A DNA stretch of 64,000 nucleotides from Euryodendron excelsum. Lineage: Eukaryota > Streptophyta > Magnoliopsida > Ericales > Pentaphylacaceae. The translations under genes and the position numbers were made by a program. This document shows positions 34,768 through 47,600 of this stretch, piece after piece. The stretch covers positions 7,147,001 through 7,211,000 of the forward strand of contig CM065386.1 in NCBI GenBank assembly GCA_033060915.1, given 5' to 3'. The notes beneath the pieces were generated by a model, which was not told where the DNA came from, did not search any database, and worked only from the letters and a program-made list of their open reading frames with translations. Each line of letters opens with the position of its first letter. The first letter of the stretch is position 1.

Positions 34768-37095
34768 TGTTGGCCCAAGTAGGCAACCCAAGAGGGGGGG
34801 TGAATTGGGTTTTATAGAATTTATAACAAACAATACAACTAAAAACAATTTAAGTTATGTAGCAATGAGCAATCAAACTAATAACCCAAGCAAACAAATA
34901 ATATAATGCAATGCAAGCAAGTATTGTAAGCAAGGAGGAAAAATAGAGTAAGAAATGAACAACACCAGATTTATAGAGGTTCGGCCAAACCTTGCCTACG
35001 TCCTCTCTTCCTCGATCCTCTCGAAGGTATTCCACTATGTAAACTTTCCTTACACAGCTGCTAGTTTTTCTCCAAGTGCCTAGCTCACTTTTACAAGAGC
35101 TCTTCCCCAAGCTCTCAAAACCCAAGAGATTTTGTCCAAGCTTCTCTCAAACTTACGAGTGATTTTGTCCAAGCTTCACTCAAACTTTACAAGTGTTTTT
35201 CCCAAGCTACACCCAAACTCACAAGTGTTTTTCTCAAGAACACTCAAACTCACAAGTTTACAAATCAACCCAATAATAGATGAAGGTTGTACAATGAATA
35301 ACACTCTCTCAAAGAGTAGATGAACAAATTTTTAGCTCACTCAAGAACCCCCCAAAAGAATAAAAACAGAGTATAAGATGTGGAAGATGAAATATCACTT
35401 TGTAGCACTTAATCTTGAATTCTTCTCATGTTCTTCTTGTTCTTCATCATCATATATGTGTTGGGGATCTTGTATATATAGCCTTGAGTTGATTATAGCT
35501 GTTGGAGATGGATGGGAGACCATTTGATACGAAAACGGCGGAGTATAACGTTCAAAAAACTAGCCGTTACCTTAAATGAGTCGACTCTTTTGCTGCAGGG
35601 GTCGACTCTTTTTGTGTTGCAGCAGATTTTTGAAGGTTCTGCCCAAATGAGTCGACTCTTTTGGTCCAGGGGTCGACTCTTTTGGTCTAAAACTGCACAA
35701 TCAACTCTCTGTTGGAATGAGTCGACTCTTTTATGCTAGGGGTCGACTCTTTTGATGTTCCACCAGAATTTTCAGCCTCTGTTTGAATGAGTCGACTCTT
35801 TTGCTTGAGGGGTCGACTCTTTTTAGGAAAATCCTTAACTTTTGTAATACTTCTTCACTCTTCTTCAATATCTTCAAGCTCTTTAAGGATCATCCAAATA
35901 AGGTTTCTAAAGCTTGAAATGACTTCTTCAAGGCATGTTGACTTCAAGAACATCTTCAACTCTTCAAGATAAAATCAATACACTTTTGATTATATTTAGA
36001 GTTCTTCAATCAACATCACTTCTTCCATTGATCTAAGTCTTCTTCAAAATCTTCAAGAGAGCTTCCAAGACTTGAGATCTCTTTTCTTCAATTGATCTTT
36101 CATGCTTATTGAACATCTTCAATCTCTTTACTTGATCTTCATCAAATTGATTTCTTCTAGGATTCTTCAATTAATATAACTTCTTCCATCAATTCAAGAC
36201 TTCAACATAATCTTCAATGAAGCTTCCAACTCTTGTGATTTCTTATCAAAACTTTCAAGACATCTTCAAAACTTCTAAGAAAGCTTCCGTATCTTTAAGT
36301 GAGTCTCTTCTTCTTCCATTCTTGCAAGACATCTTCAAATCTTCAAGGTGAGCTTCCATGTCTTGTAAGAATCATCTAAATGAGGTTGCAACTATGAGAT
36401 TGCTGAATATATCAACTTATCATACTTCTTGTCTTCATTGTTTCATGATAAGCTTCTCACCACAAGTTCTTCAATATCTTCAATGTGACAAGTTCTCCAC
36501 TGTTACTTGACAAGCTTCAACTTGTTGCTCCCCCTTTCTTTTATGCTTTATGCCTCAATGCATTTTCCAGATTTAGAGTAGAAAAATCAACCAATTTAGA
36601 AGTTCATGGCATGCATGATGATATAGTGGACTTGATATGGCCATGAGGATCGAGGGTCTTCATAGTGAAGTGTAAACCATATTTGTACAGTGCCAGCTCT
36701 TCGGTCTTCAATTCTACTTGAAATCCTTTGTTGTATTTGCACTTCAATTTGTACTTTAGTCTTCAAGAATTATTCCATGTCAACTTGAATACTCTTCAAA
36801 TAATCTTGCTTGAGTGCTTTGCTTCTTTGAATAACTTCTTGAATCATCATAAGATCTTCAGTCACTTGCATCCTTCTTTTGAATACTTGTTGAACTCCCT
36901 GAGCATCTTCAATCTCTTCAAGAATAAGATTACCTAAGTAATCTTCTTGTTGGATACTCAACCGATCAACTCAATTATTTTTTTTGTTATCAAATGATTA
37001 TAGTCTAATCTGCACACTCAAGTGAAATTATTAGATAACAACCACATGGTTTTGTTATCATCAAAATCAACATGGGGATCAACCTTGAGTCAACA
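34768..37095 (+). mobile_element. Solo LTR, 2.3 kb, of another LTR retrotransposon
   Basis: Starts TGTTGGCCCAAG and ends CCTTGAGTCAACA (TG...CA with TGTTG/CAACA ends), with an exact 5-bp duplication GATAT at 34763-34767 and 37096-37100. It contains AGAGGGGGGGTGAATTGGG near its start, a GTTCGGCCAAACC block, a 70-bp repeat array, and a long CTTCAA-rich tract. No internal coding region is present. The opening phrase is common in long plant LTRs, possibly copia (SIRE-like), but I cannot fix the lineage. Confidence 0.82.
35576..35823. repeat. 70-bp array of GTCGACTCTTTT doublets
   Basis: GTCGACTCTTTT occurs at 35580, 35601, 35651, 35672, 35721, 35742, 35791 and 35812. This is four 70-71-bp units, each with two copies 21 bp apart (one after ATGA, one after AGGG). 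Confidence 0.92.
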
Positions 37096-37443
37096 GATAT
37101 CACTCACCTCCAAACATAATTTAAACTTTTCGAAAACATGAAAGTTCATCGGAAGCACTAGGAGAATATCTCGGGTGCGACCGGTTCCTCCGGAACCTTC
37201 CCGATTGACTCAATTGCCGAGGCAAAGTTTAGACAAACCTTCCCGGTGATGGAGCGTATGCTACATGCGCTCAAATTTTGATTAAATCGATCGACTTTCG
37301 ATCAATGGTCGAGATTTAACCAGTACACAGGGTGCCACGTGTTATTCTGGCAATGGAACAGTACCTGCGAATGTCCTACATACGCAAGGCCAAAATTTGG
37401 CCATGCGCATGTAGCACATACGCAAGGTCTGTTGCAGATTACC

Positions 37444-37451
37444 TATAAATA
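37444..37451 (+). promoter_or_regulatory. TATA box of the interrupted solo LTR
   Basis: TATAAATA followed by GAGGCCTCC, in the part of the LTR corresponding to 16188-16195 of the other family. Upstream lie short palindromes such as GGTTCC-TCC-GGAACC near 37171. Confidence 0.75.
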
Positions 37452-38865
37452 GAGGCCTCCCCCCTTGCATATTCCAGGTCCGAAATTGATACGAAACTCT
37501 GCTGAAATCACTCCAGAAACTCGAATCTCTACATATATTCCTCCCCTCCAACACTTAGGCTAGATTCTACCCCTCCTAAGCCTATACACTCCATATACAA
37601 AGCCTCATATACACTTATACACTCCACTCAAGCCCTTCAAGCCTTCTTGAAGCCACTCAAGCTCTAACTAAGACATCCATTGAAGACTACAAGAGTGTTG
37701 AAGGCAAAAAGTGGTATCCCTTTTACATTTGTGCTCTCCCCCTCTCTTCACTTCTCCCTCCTAGCCTACTTAGGCTATTCTCTATTTTAATCCCCATCTT
37801 CAACCCCCATTTCTTGCATGCTTAAGCCAAGAGAGCTCCTAGATCATGCCTAGAGGAAAGCAAGTGAGAGCCACCGTGTAGGGGGACCTCTCACTAGCCT
37901 TCTTTAAGATGGTATGGTCTAAGAGCCCCTTGTTTGTATGGTGAAGCCTAAAAGCCTTGTATGTGAATCATGACCCCTTGCATATTATTATTTTGATCAT
38001 ATCTTGTATGCTTGGCATAATTTTATGTTTATTGCCATATTCCACAATGCTTGCATTGCTCTTAATTTTATGACATTTCCAAGTTTCACATGTCCTTCAA
38101 AGATTGTTCCAAGAGTTGGCCCTTTAAAGTTTAGGGTGAGACCTTAAGAGTCATGCCTTAGAAAAATCCCTCACTACCCCCTAACTCACACTTTTGCCTC
38201 ATTACATTTCAACTTGCACCAAGGTTGCTTTCAAACTCCCTAATTTTCAAGGTTTCCATTCTCTCAAATTTAGTGGTTAAAATGGCCCCATGGAATCCTC
38301 TCTTGGGTGGTCTTCCTTTATATTGGCCATAGGACCCCTAAATTGTTAGAATGGTTCCCTTTTCTCCTTATGATTGCCTAAAAAATGATGTTCAAATCTT
38401 TTGATTTTTATGGTTTCCATTCTCTCAAGTTTAGGGGTTGGAATAGCCCCATGGAACCCTCTCTTGAGTGGTCTCCCTTTTTATTGGCCATATGAACCCT
38501 CTCTTGATGGAATGGTTCCATTGAAAAATTGTTTTCAAAATCCTTACCCAAAGATGATTTCAAAAATGTATTATCCCCATCTTTACATAAAAAAATGATG
38601 TTCTAAAAATTACCATCATCATGTTGATTTTTGATCCCTTGTATTCTTGTCAAGATAGTGGTTATAATGGCCATGAGGAAACCTTCCTTGGAATGGTCTC
38701 CAATCACCAACCATACAAACCCTATTCTTGACTAGAGTAAAAAATTTTCATGGAAATGATCTTTAAAAAGATTGCCAACTAAAATCCATTGCATAACATG
38801 TTGTGTTTTCCAAAACTCTTTCCAAAAATACACCAAACCACACTTTAAAACCATCTGTCAATCCA

Positions 38866-39215
38866 ACCCTAAGTTAACTTGACCATAGTTTACCTCACCC
38901 TAGGTTAACTTGACCATAGTTACCTAACCTTAGGTTAACTTGACCATAGTTACCTAACCTTAGGTTAACTTGACCCTAGTTGTCCAACCATAGGTTAACT
39001 TGACCCTAGTTGATCAACCCTAGATTAACTTGACCCTAGTTCACTCACCTTAGGTTAACCCTACCCTAGTTAGTTAACCTTAAGTCATCTTAACTTTAGG
39101 TTAACCTAACCCGAGTTAGTTAACCATAGGTCCTCCTAACCCTAGGTTGATCTAACCCTAGTTAGTTAACTTTAGGTTACCCCTAACCCTAGGCAAATTT
39201 AACCTAAGTTAGTAC
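38866..39215. repeat. 30-bp minisatellite (TAGGTTAACTTGACC family)
   Basis: About eleven imperfect units at a 30-31-bp spacing, with core TTAGGTTAACTTGACCMTAGTT. It lies in the leader part of the interrupted solo LTR. CCCTAG/CCTTAG phrases recall telomere-like motifs but the unit is not telomeric. Confidence 0.88.
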
Positions 39216-40699
39216 ACTTCAAGGTTTCAACTCTTGAACTTTTTTTTTAAATGATCTTTCAAATCTTCAAACTATTTTTTCCAAAACCTCCTACTCTTTT
39301 TGATTTCAAAAACTAACTCTATAAACTCTTCAAATGTTCTTACATTCCCTCTTCAAGACCTTTCCAAAAAAATATTTTCAAAAAGTCACAAACCTAAGAT
39401 GTCCTTAGCCCTCTCATGGGTAGGGATTCCAAAGACAAGTGATAAATCAAGAACAACTTCTAAGGTTATCCATATTAGGATTTCAAACCCTTAGCCCTTT
39501 CCAAAAACTACTTTCAAAAATTAATTCGTCAAAACATGCCTCCAAGGTTTTCGAAACAAGGCTTCAAAAACACTTCCAAGTTCTCTGGAGACATGCCAAA
39601 GCATTTTTCCAAAACTCCCTCAAGTTGATCTAAAAACATTTTCAAGAAACACTCCACCACCCAACTTTAAGTCAAAACTTCCAAGGCCTCCAAGTATCTT
39701 AAACTTTTCCAAGACCACAAAGAGTCTTCAACTTTCAAAGACCTCAAAGCGTCTTAAACTTCTTCCAAGACCTCAATGTGTTTTCAAGCTTTCCAAAGGC
39801 CCTAATGCACCTATTGTCCATCGGGCTCTTGCCAGAACTATGAATGACCTGATTCTCGTTAAATGAGATACGTAGGCAACCTAAAATGGTGCGGTCATAA
39901 CTTTTATTTCAACTCCAATCCCTTTTTCAAAAATTCCAATCAATTCCAAGATTCTATTTCAAACTCTTTCAAAACCCCTATTATTTTCAAACTTCTTCAA
40001 GAAACTTGCATCATGCATCATTCAGTCGAAAAGTGATGACTAGACCCCGTTTTCAAAATTCTAAAGTGGATATTAAGTGGACAACGGTAACCGGTTATTC
40101 TAGTGAGAGAACAAAGGGTGATTAGACCTGTAGGTACCGAAAGGCTGGAGTAGGGTGATGATCTTAGGATATCTTCCCTACACGTAACCAACCCCCGAAC
40201 CTTAGATTTTTGTTTTCAAAAGACCAAAATGGAGTTGTTTTCAAAAAGGGCTTAAACATTTCAAAAGGTTGCCAAACAACCTATTTTCTTAAATACCCTC
40301 TCTTGAGGAAGTTTTCAAAAAAAAAAAAAAAAAAACCTTTTCAAAAACTCTAAGCTTAACCTTCGGATTAACGCTTAGTTTTAGGTGCCCAAACTCACCT
40401 TATTCAAGTGAGGTGGTGACTCCTATTTTTCTAAAAAGCCTTTAGTCAAATCAATTTTCAAACCTAGTCGCACTTGTCCTTTTAGGAGGACGAGTTCTAG
40501 TGACAGAGTTCCGTGCTTTAGGGTCTCTGAACCGAAAGGACCCTGGACACCCCAAAAACCGGGGCGCGACAATAGGTTTCTATTGTCAAAAGTCATCTAC
40601 TACGCATGGTAACTTTTCACAACACTCCCCATTGGATGACTTTCTACAAAAATATGCCTCATTAAATCCTTGTTCGAAAAAATCCAGTGAGAAAAAACC

Positions 40700-43600
40700 T
40701 TAGTGAAGGAAAAAGATTACAATATATTCTTGTACAATATAACATAGTATGGGTGCGTGAAAACTGTCTCGTTAAAACCTTACCAAGAAAAATTCTGTGA
40801 AAAAAACTGTTGGCAAAAGGAAAAGAGTACAGTACGTAACTCCCCTACATTCATACTTCTGGTATGAATTTGATAGTTTCTCGAACTTTGCAGTTGGTAG
40901 TGTTTTAGTAAATAAGTCTGCTAAATTGTTGAAAATGTTTACTGGACACCGATATTACCGCTCTTCCAGAGATTATGCATACACAAGAATTTTGAAGAAA
41001 TATGCTTTGTTCCGTCACCTTTGATGTAGTCTCCCTTAATTTGTATAATCATTATCTTTATATAATTTTGTCGAAGTATCTTTGATCAAAGATAGTCAAC
41101 GACTTTCTTAAATATGTTGAATCATAGAACTCAGCCCAATGCACTCTCGACTTGCTTCATGAGTTTTTCGAAGAAGGGATTTGAAGAAATTGCAGTTAAT
41201 ATTTGTTTTAAAGATCGCCAAGATATAGCAGTCATGTTATCAACAAACAAATACACCGTGCGGCAAAAGTTTTATGTGGATAAGAAAGATAACTAGCATG
41301 TGCATAGTCAACTAACTCTGGTAGTGACTCCTCTGCATAAAATAAGTCCATGTTTATTGTTTTTCGAAGATAACACAATGTGTGCTTTACTCCATTTCAC
41401 TATTTTGGAGTTGGTGCTGAACTATATCTTGCCAATAGGTTGACGAAAAATGTAATATCATGTCTTCTTCAATGTTGCAAGATACATAAAAACCCCAATA
41501 GCACTCGAATATGCTATTTTAGGACCAAGTATTTTTTTACTATCGTCTCGAGGACAAAAATGATCTTTCTGTATATTGAGTGATTAGACAACAATTTGAG
41601 AAATTCATGGATGAACTTTATCCATATAAAATATTTTTTGTGTATGTCAACTAATGAATAAAAATTCTTTTTGATCAATACTCAATCTGCAAGACAAGAC
41701 AATAATTTGTTCTCCTAGTATATTTAATTTCAAAGTTATTCTTTAAATAATTAGTGACTTTTGTAATCTTTTCAGAAGTACCAATAATATTCAAAAGTAT
41801 TAATATATATTGCAATAATAATAAATTCAAATTCCAATAAAAATGCATGGATAATTTGTATTATTCACATATTCTTCTTTCAATAGATATTTATTATGAT
41901 AATTGTACCATCTAAGTCTAGATTAATTTAACTCATATAAATATCTTTGAAGTTTGATAGAATATAACTTTCGAGATTTTAAAATATCTGTTTCAAGCAA
42001 TTTCAAATTCTTCAAGAATTTTTATACGTATATGATTACCTAATCGACCATATGAATAGGTTACATGCATTAAATGTATGTCCAGTACTTTTAAGATTGA
42101 CACACTAATCAGTAATATAAATGTAATTGCATCCTTATAGGATAAAATTTTTATTATAGTTAATATTAGATCTCTGCGAGAAACCTTTTGGTACGACATG
42201 TATTTTATATCGCACTATTTTATTTTCTCATTGCGCAAATACTCATTTGTATCTAATTGGTTTTACATCTTCATGTGGTGGACTACTGGTTCGAATACTT
42301 TACATCTTTTGGTATTTAGACTACATCTCTGATATCTGCTGGTGTTTGGACTACATGTTTGATATATTCATCTTCTGGTATTTGGACTACAAGTCCAACA
42401 TCTTCTAGTGTTTGAGTTAGAAGTTTGAATACTTTACATTATGCTAATGAGTTTAATTTTGACTCAGTAGTTTCTTTTTATTTTGATCGATCATATCAAT
42501 ATCACAATTTGTTGACTGTCTGTGGTTCAATCTATTCAATAGTTCTGGTAATTGCAAGAGTCACTTTAAATAAATATGTTTTCAACAAAATATCATTTCT
42601 ATTTCATCACTCTCCTATATTCACATTATTATTCATTGAGATCTTATTATTTTCAAGTACCATTTCCTCTGCAGGGAACATCTTTTCAAGAAGTTCCTCT
42701 TTTATTAATTCTGTTACAAGAGTTTGTTCAAGAAGTTTAGATGATGGAGATTTTTCTTTGGAGGTTCATTTTTTTTTTCAGGAATTTTAGAAATTATGAT
42801 ATCTTATCTCTTTAAGATATTGCTTTTCAAGAGTTCCTTTTTCCAGAAGTTTAGATATTATGGTTTCTTCATAAACACTAATTTGCTCATTTTGTTGTGC
42901 TTTTATCTTTCTGAGAGTTTTGACGTTTGCACCTATAGATTTTCCACGCTTCAAGTGCTTTGAAACCATATGCTATTATATTAACAGATTGTCCTATAGG
43001 AACATCAATATATTGTCTTACAAGAACATTAATATGTGTTAGAACATTAACAGCTGGTATCAATATGATTTGATTATCGTCTTTGTGTCAGTGAATGTTT
43101 TAGGTAATTGATTTATAATCGTCTACAAGTGAAGGATTTTGTGAATTCGAGAATTAAAGTGAGACAGTTTCACAAAATTCCAATTGATCTTATCTCCCCC
43201 TAATGGGGGAAAAATTGACTCATCAAAATGACTCATTAAAATAGTACACGCAGTAAATATATTAGTCTCACAAAGCATGCATCATATGAATAATTACTTG
43301 GCAAAACGATTCTTCTGGTTCTTTAGTAAATGTCTATGTGAGTTTTTAATTATTCTACGTTTCATCATGGATCCCAGATGACAAAGACGATTATGTGAAA
43401 TACAAAAATCTTTGAGTTAAAGCACTTCAAATGTATCATTTCTGGTGCATCACTTTAGGTGATCTTATAATATAAAAATTTGTGAGTCGACATACGTCTA
43501 GAGTATCATTTTACGTGATCTAACACCAGGAGTGGTTGTCTCCGAATGCACTCGTAGCTGCCTCATATACATAGGCTGACAAACCCAATATAATTTTAAT

Positions 43601-45950
43601 ATACTGAACCGACATGGTATTTTGCTTTCGGCTATCACAAATATTGCAGAAATCAATAGTGATGACTATTAAAGATTTGTAAGCCTAAAATAATTCTTCA
43701 TAATCATGGCTAGTCAAATAAGTTAGGTGAAGAAACATTAAATATGAATGGCCCATGACCCATAATGTATTTAGGCTAACACTTTGGTGTATCAAGTGCT
43801 TACATAATGTTTTTTTTTGGTGTTTTATAATCATATAATATATGATTCACAAAAAGTAACAAGATTCTTTATTATATACTTCTGGTATGAAAATAGAAGT
43901 AATATAAAGATACTTTGCAAATGAAGCAAATGTTTTGTAATTCTAGTAAAATAAAAAGCATAATTAATATAGAGTTTTGTTCCTCTTGGTAACATTATTT
44001 TAGCTCTTCTGAAGCCTAACTTTTCTAAAGCTCAGCTCGTTTGGAGCCTTCAATCAATTTTGTAATGCCTGATATTGTTTTAACATTAATTTAAGCTAAT
44101 GTTAAGTTTACGATATATTAAAGAATTGTGTGTGTTCTAGTACTATTTGGTAGACATATATCTTCCCTATTCATTTTTGTAATAAGTAAAACGTTGATAT
44201 GATCCATGCATTCATATGCAAAATACATATAATGTTTCAATCTTTCATAAATGAATAATGCTAGAAATTGTAAACATAATATATGAAGCTATGCATTATC
44301 AATTTAATAATCAAATTTATAAAAATAATTTCTACCGTAGAAATCTATTTAATAGTTAATCGTATTACATGTACGTGACAAATGAAACATCTTCATAATT
44401 CTTGGGAGATTTATTCAGCAAATATTTTTTCATTTTATTTTGTTCTCATATTATTCCACTTCTGGTGGTGTTCTCAATTTACAATTATAACCTTTAGGAT
44501 AACTTTATAATTTCAGAAATTATTAAATCGCGATCACATTTACGGCAATATCCACGACCATCGAATAAAATTACGTTCACTTTAAAGAATGATATAAAAT
44601 TAGTCGAACGTACTGGCTAATCATAGCTCTTAATTTTATGCGCAGAATCACATTGGATCAATATCATCCATTCATCCCAACTTTGTTTTGCAAATTCATT
44701 CTAAGAGAGAAATAAATTCTAACAAGTTGCAACATGTTTACCGAAAACATGCTTTTAGTGTGCACATCATGTCAGATGATATTTTTTTATCAAAAATTAT
44801 TATTTTATTCAAATATAAGAATATATTACTTCATAATATTTTTCTAAATTAATGCTCACAATATTGCTATTACAATATTGTAGAAATACGAAGATTTTCT
44901 CCATATTATTTTTATTGTGGACTAATTTGAATATATCCGCACAACTTGTAAATATAATCGTGTAACTTCAAGTGCATCCAAATATAATTTTACAACTCCA
45001 ACTATATTTACCGATAATCTTACAACTTCAGGTGCATTTATTGATAATCTTGCAACTCTAAGTACATTTAATTAATCATAGTGAGCTTTTAGAAAGATTA
45101 TGGTCTTCTGCCATTCGTATTTTTAAAAAAAAAAAAAATTTGATGACAATACTATGCTAAAAAACAAGGCAGCGACCATAATAAGTATAATTAAATAATA
45201 ACAACAATATAAATTAAAATAACAAAAATTAAAATAGTAGTAGGCGACAAGTCGACCTTATAAAACAACAATAATTAACTAAATGGCTTGCAGACCTTAA
45301 TAAATATTCTACAGAAATGTTTGATTTCATTAATTGTATTTTTAAAGTCATTATTTCTGAAAGGATCTCAACATAAAATATTGAAATCAATACTTATAAT
45401 AAAATATAATTGTAATAATATGATTTAACAAAGTAAATTATGTAAAATTTTCATCTCACACAGTAATATGATGTTGTTAACCCAAAAAACCAATAAAAAT
45501 TAAAAAGTAATGTACGAAATTTTTTTTTATATAATTACTATGCAATTATTATTCATCAATAATACTCTTACTATTTATGAATAATATTCATTACTATGCA
45601 ATTCATCCGTTATATATATATATATAATATCACTATTTTGATGATCACTCAATCTGAATAAACTCAATATGTTTCAATCGTAGTTTTTGTCTGTATTTAA
45701 ATTGTTTATAACTTTCAATCTAAACATTAAAATATAGTTAAACCACATATTTATGAAAAGTTATTGAAATAAGGATTTCAGATCTGTAAATATCATAGAC
45801 CAAAAATTCAAGATCTGTGAGAAATAAACTAATAAGGTTTAAATTTTAAAATTTCTTTTTCAGATTTATGTCAAATGGAAATAAGCTTTCTTATGAAACT
45901 TCACCAATTGAATCATGTTGTTATAGGCTATAATATATTAAAAAAACAGG
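40700..45950 (-). pseudogene. Copia gag-pol remnant
   Basis: Heavily decayed coding region of the outer copia element, read right to left. Recognisable pieces, in the expected pol order, are: HLKRGKSIGANVKTLRKIKAQQ near 42960-42890 (the basic KRGRPIGSKDK-type segment between integrase and RT); a reverse transcriptase piece MHVTYSYGRLGNHIRIKILEEF near 42080-42000; an RNase H piece LVDYAHASYLSYPHK near 41320-41260; and HEASREC...SSMIQHI at 41160-41111. Many stops and frame changes. The right part (43000-46100) is too AT-rich for gag or integrase to be placed with confidence. Confidence 0.78.
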
Positions 45951-46160
45951 CCAATTGGAGATCTTTTATCCAAACCACCATTAAAACTCAATCAAAATTT
46001 CGTGAAGAAAATAGTGTACGTAAGCTAACAATGAGCATACATCAGATCCAATGTAAACCTAAATAAAGTTTTACATACTATCTCCACAGATCATTTGACG
46101 TGGTGAAGAACACAAAAAAAATAAAGTTTACAAGTACTTAAGAGTCTCGTGCTGATAACG

Positions 46161-46551
46161 TATTATAAAATTAAATAAAATATAAAGTATATAAATATAA
46201 CTCGACAAAAGATATAATAATTAGTTTTTCCAGCACTGTCTGATATTTCTTAAATTAGTTCTTCTAGAACTATTAGGAGTTGATCTTCTTGATTACCCAA
46301 GATTTTATTATTATATTATAAAAACAGATATAAATACAACTGTATCTCTCAATATTTGTCAAGAACTTTGGGACTGTCTCTCTTTTCTATTCTTCCTTTC
46401 TTATTTTATCTCTCTCTTCTTCTGCACTTTACTTTGTCATTCTCATTATCTATTAATAGATACGAAATACCGCTTGAAGAAATAGTAGCATGCCAATAAT
46501 GGGTTTCCATTATCAAAAGTCATCCACTACCTATGGTAACTTTTCACAACA
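46161..46551 (-). repeat. Copia 5' LTR
   Basis: 391 bp matching the split LTR at 13641-14012 plus 40577-40624, ending TTCACAACA on the plus strand. Its first bases are TATTATAAAA where the partner has TGTTATAAAA, so the terminal TG has mutated. CGTGCTGATAACG next to it (46148-46160) is the primer-site context on the minus strand. Confidence 0.87.
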
Positions 46552-46556
46552 AACTT

Positions 46557-46899
46557 CTTATTTTTCATGTTCTTAGTTTTCTTCCAAACGAAATTTCGAA
46601 GAATTTCAAAAAACAAAAAAACATAAAATCAAAACCGTAACCCAGAGGATGTTTTGAATGCTCAACACAAAAAGGAGAAAATATCATATCTGTTTTGAAA
46701 ATTTCTTGCCATTGTCAATACAAATACTTAATTACCACAAGACATTCTCTCCAGATTGTCATCTCGTAGTGTCAGCCCACTAAGGCCGAAAGATATATAT
46801 AGCTATGGATGCCCTCGGATATACATGGGCGAAGTCAGGGGTGGCTTGACCTCCATATTTTCAGAAAACCCCTTTGATTTAACTCTCCTTTAAAAAAAA
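46557..46899. other. Flank of the nest, nothing firm recognised
   Basis: Host-side sequence right of the copia insertion. GGGCGAAGTCAGGGGTGGCTTG near 46828 resembles a terminal phrase of common plant MITEs, but no partner end was found. Confidence 0.4.
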
Positions 46900-47600
46900 A
46901 AAAAAACTTTAGCAAAAACCCCTTATCTTCAATGATACCTAATGATGCAGCTATCTTGTAGTGCCTTGCCCCCAGGTCCAAGACAAGCTCTCTGCCGACT
47001 AGTCAGTGGTCCCCTACACTAAGCCCACCGATGCGGTGGCAGCCAAAGGCCCTCCAGTATTCAAGTTAGATTCAAGGAGATGAGGTTGATAGGGAGAATA
47101 GTCTTAGGGTTTTCTGGTTTGTGTTAGTGTACCTAGAGAAAGGACTGAATTTCCCTTTATATGTCTGCATGGGAGGGGTAGGTGACCTCTCCACATGGCG
47201 GCCTCTGGTTGGAGGGTCAGAGTGGTGTCAGAGCACTCGAGAGGGTCATCCCCACACTCCATGGTGGCGTGTGTCAGAACGTTGTCTGAGGTAGGGTGAT
47301 TGTCACTGGTACACTCCACACCCATGCCCCAAGTGTGCGCTAGGGTGTTCGGTGTCAGGTGTGGGCCCATTAACGTGGTCGCCCAGCCGACCAAAATGGA
47401 GTATCCTTTCGAACGGGCGGCACGTTCGGGACAGACCAGGGTTCATCTGGGAGGACCTGGCCAACAAGAAGACCAGATGATGAGAGAAGATGTGGTCTGG
47501 TCAGGGACCGATCAGGAGTTTGTGTGGTCTCTGTTCGGGTCAGGAAAACATCATCATCAATACCCTTATTCTAGACCTGACTATATGGATTTACTGGCCT
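46900..47600 (-). mobile_element. Gypsy-type LTR fragment (tentative)
   Basis: The stretch is markedly more GC-rich than its surroundings. On the minus strand it has a TATAAAG box (47161-47155) followed by AACCAGAAAACCCTAAGACT and then CTGGAGGGCCTTTGGCTGCC...CGGTGGGC. This order resembles the promoter-leader part of chromovirus-type gypsy LTRs. Ends and target duplication could not be defined, and no internal gene is adjacent. Confidence 0.4.

Larger units (their letters stand above)
14013..40571 (+). mobile_element. Solo LTR of a Tat/Ogre-like Ty3-gypsy family, interrupted twice
   Basis: It begins TGTAAGCACCTC, ends GGGGCGCGACA, and has an exact target duplication ATAGG at 14008-14012 and 40572-40576. 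Removing the two later insertions leaves pieces 14013-14506, 33786-34767 and 37101-40571, about 4.95 kb. That matches the roughly 5-kb LTRs of the nested Tat/Ogre-like element. The two LTR families share the same order of parts: TGTAAGCA start, hairpin minisatellite, TTTTGCCCC-rich stretch, TATA box, CT/AAA-rich low-complexity leader, GATACGTAGGCAACC, and GCGACA end. No internal region remains, as expected after LTR-LTR recombination. Confidence 0.85.
13641..46551 (-). mobile_element. Degenerate Ty1/copia retrotransposon (outermost layer of the nest)
   Basis: Two related terminal repeats bracket the block. The 3' LTR (in element orientation) is 13641-14012 plus 40577-40624 and is split by a later insertion. 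The 5' LTR is 46161-46551. Flanks AACTC (13636-13640) and AACTT (46552-46556) fit a 5-bp target duplication with one change. Reading on the minus strand, the LTR starts TGTTGTGAAAAG and ends TTATAACA. It is followed by CGTTATCAGCACGAG, which I recognise as a common primer-site context in plant copia elements. ATGGGGAG precedes the 3' LTR as a polypurine tract. Without later insertions the element is about 6.3 kb. LTR type and pol remnants suggest the Ale/Retrofit group, but the lineage is less certain. Confidence 0.87.

Noticed and set aside
35512..35972. Frames with repeated NESTLL-type peptides
   Set aside because: Translation of the GTCGACTCTTTT array in a solo LTR.
34763..40576. Interpretation of 34768-37095 and 37101-40571 as one intact LTR retrotransposon
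   Set aside because: The first has its own TG...CA ends and GATAT duplication; the second continues the LTR that starts at 14013 and shares its ATAGG duplication.
42425..42790. 121-codon plus-strand frame in the copia interior
   Set aside because: Antisense to decayed copia pol; hydrophobic composition comes from AT-rich DNA.
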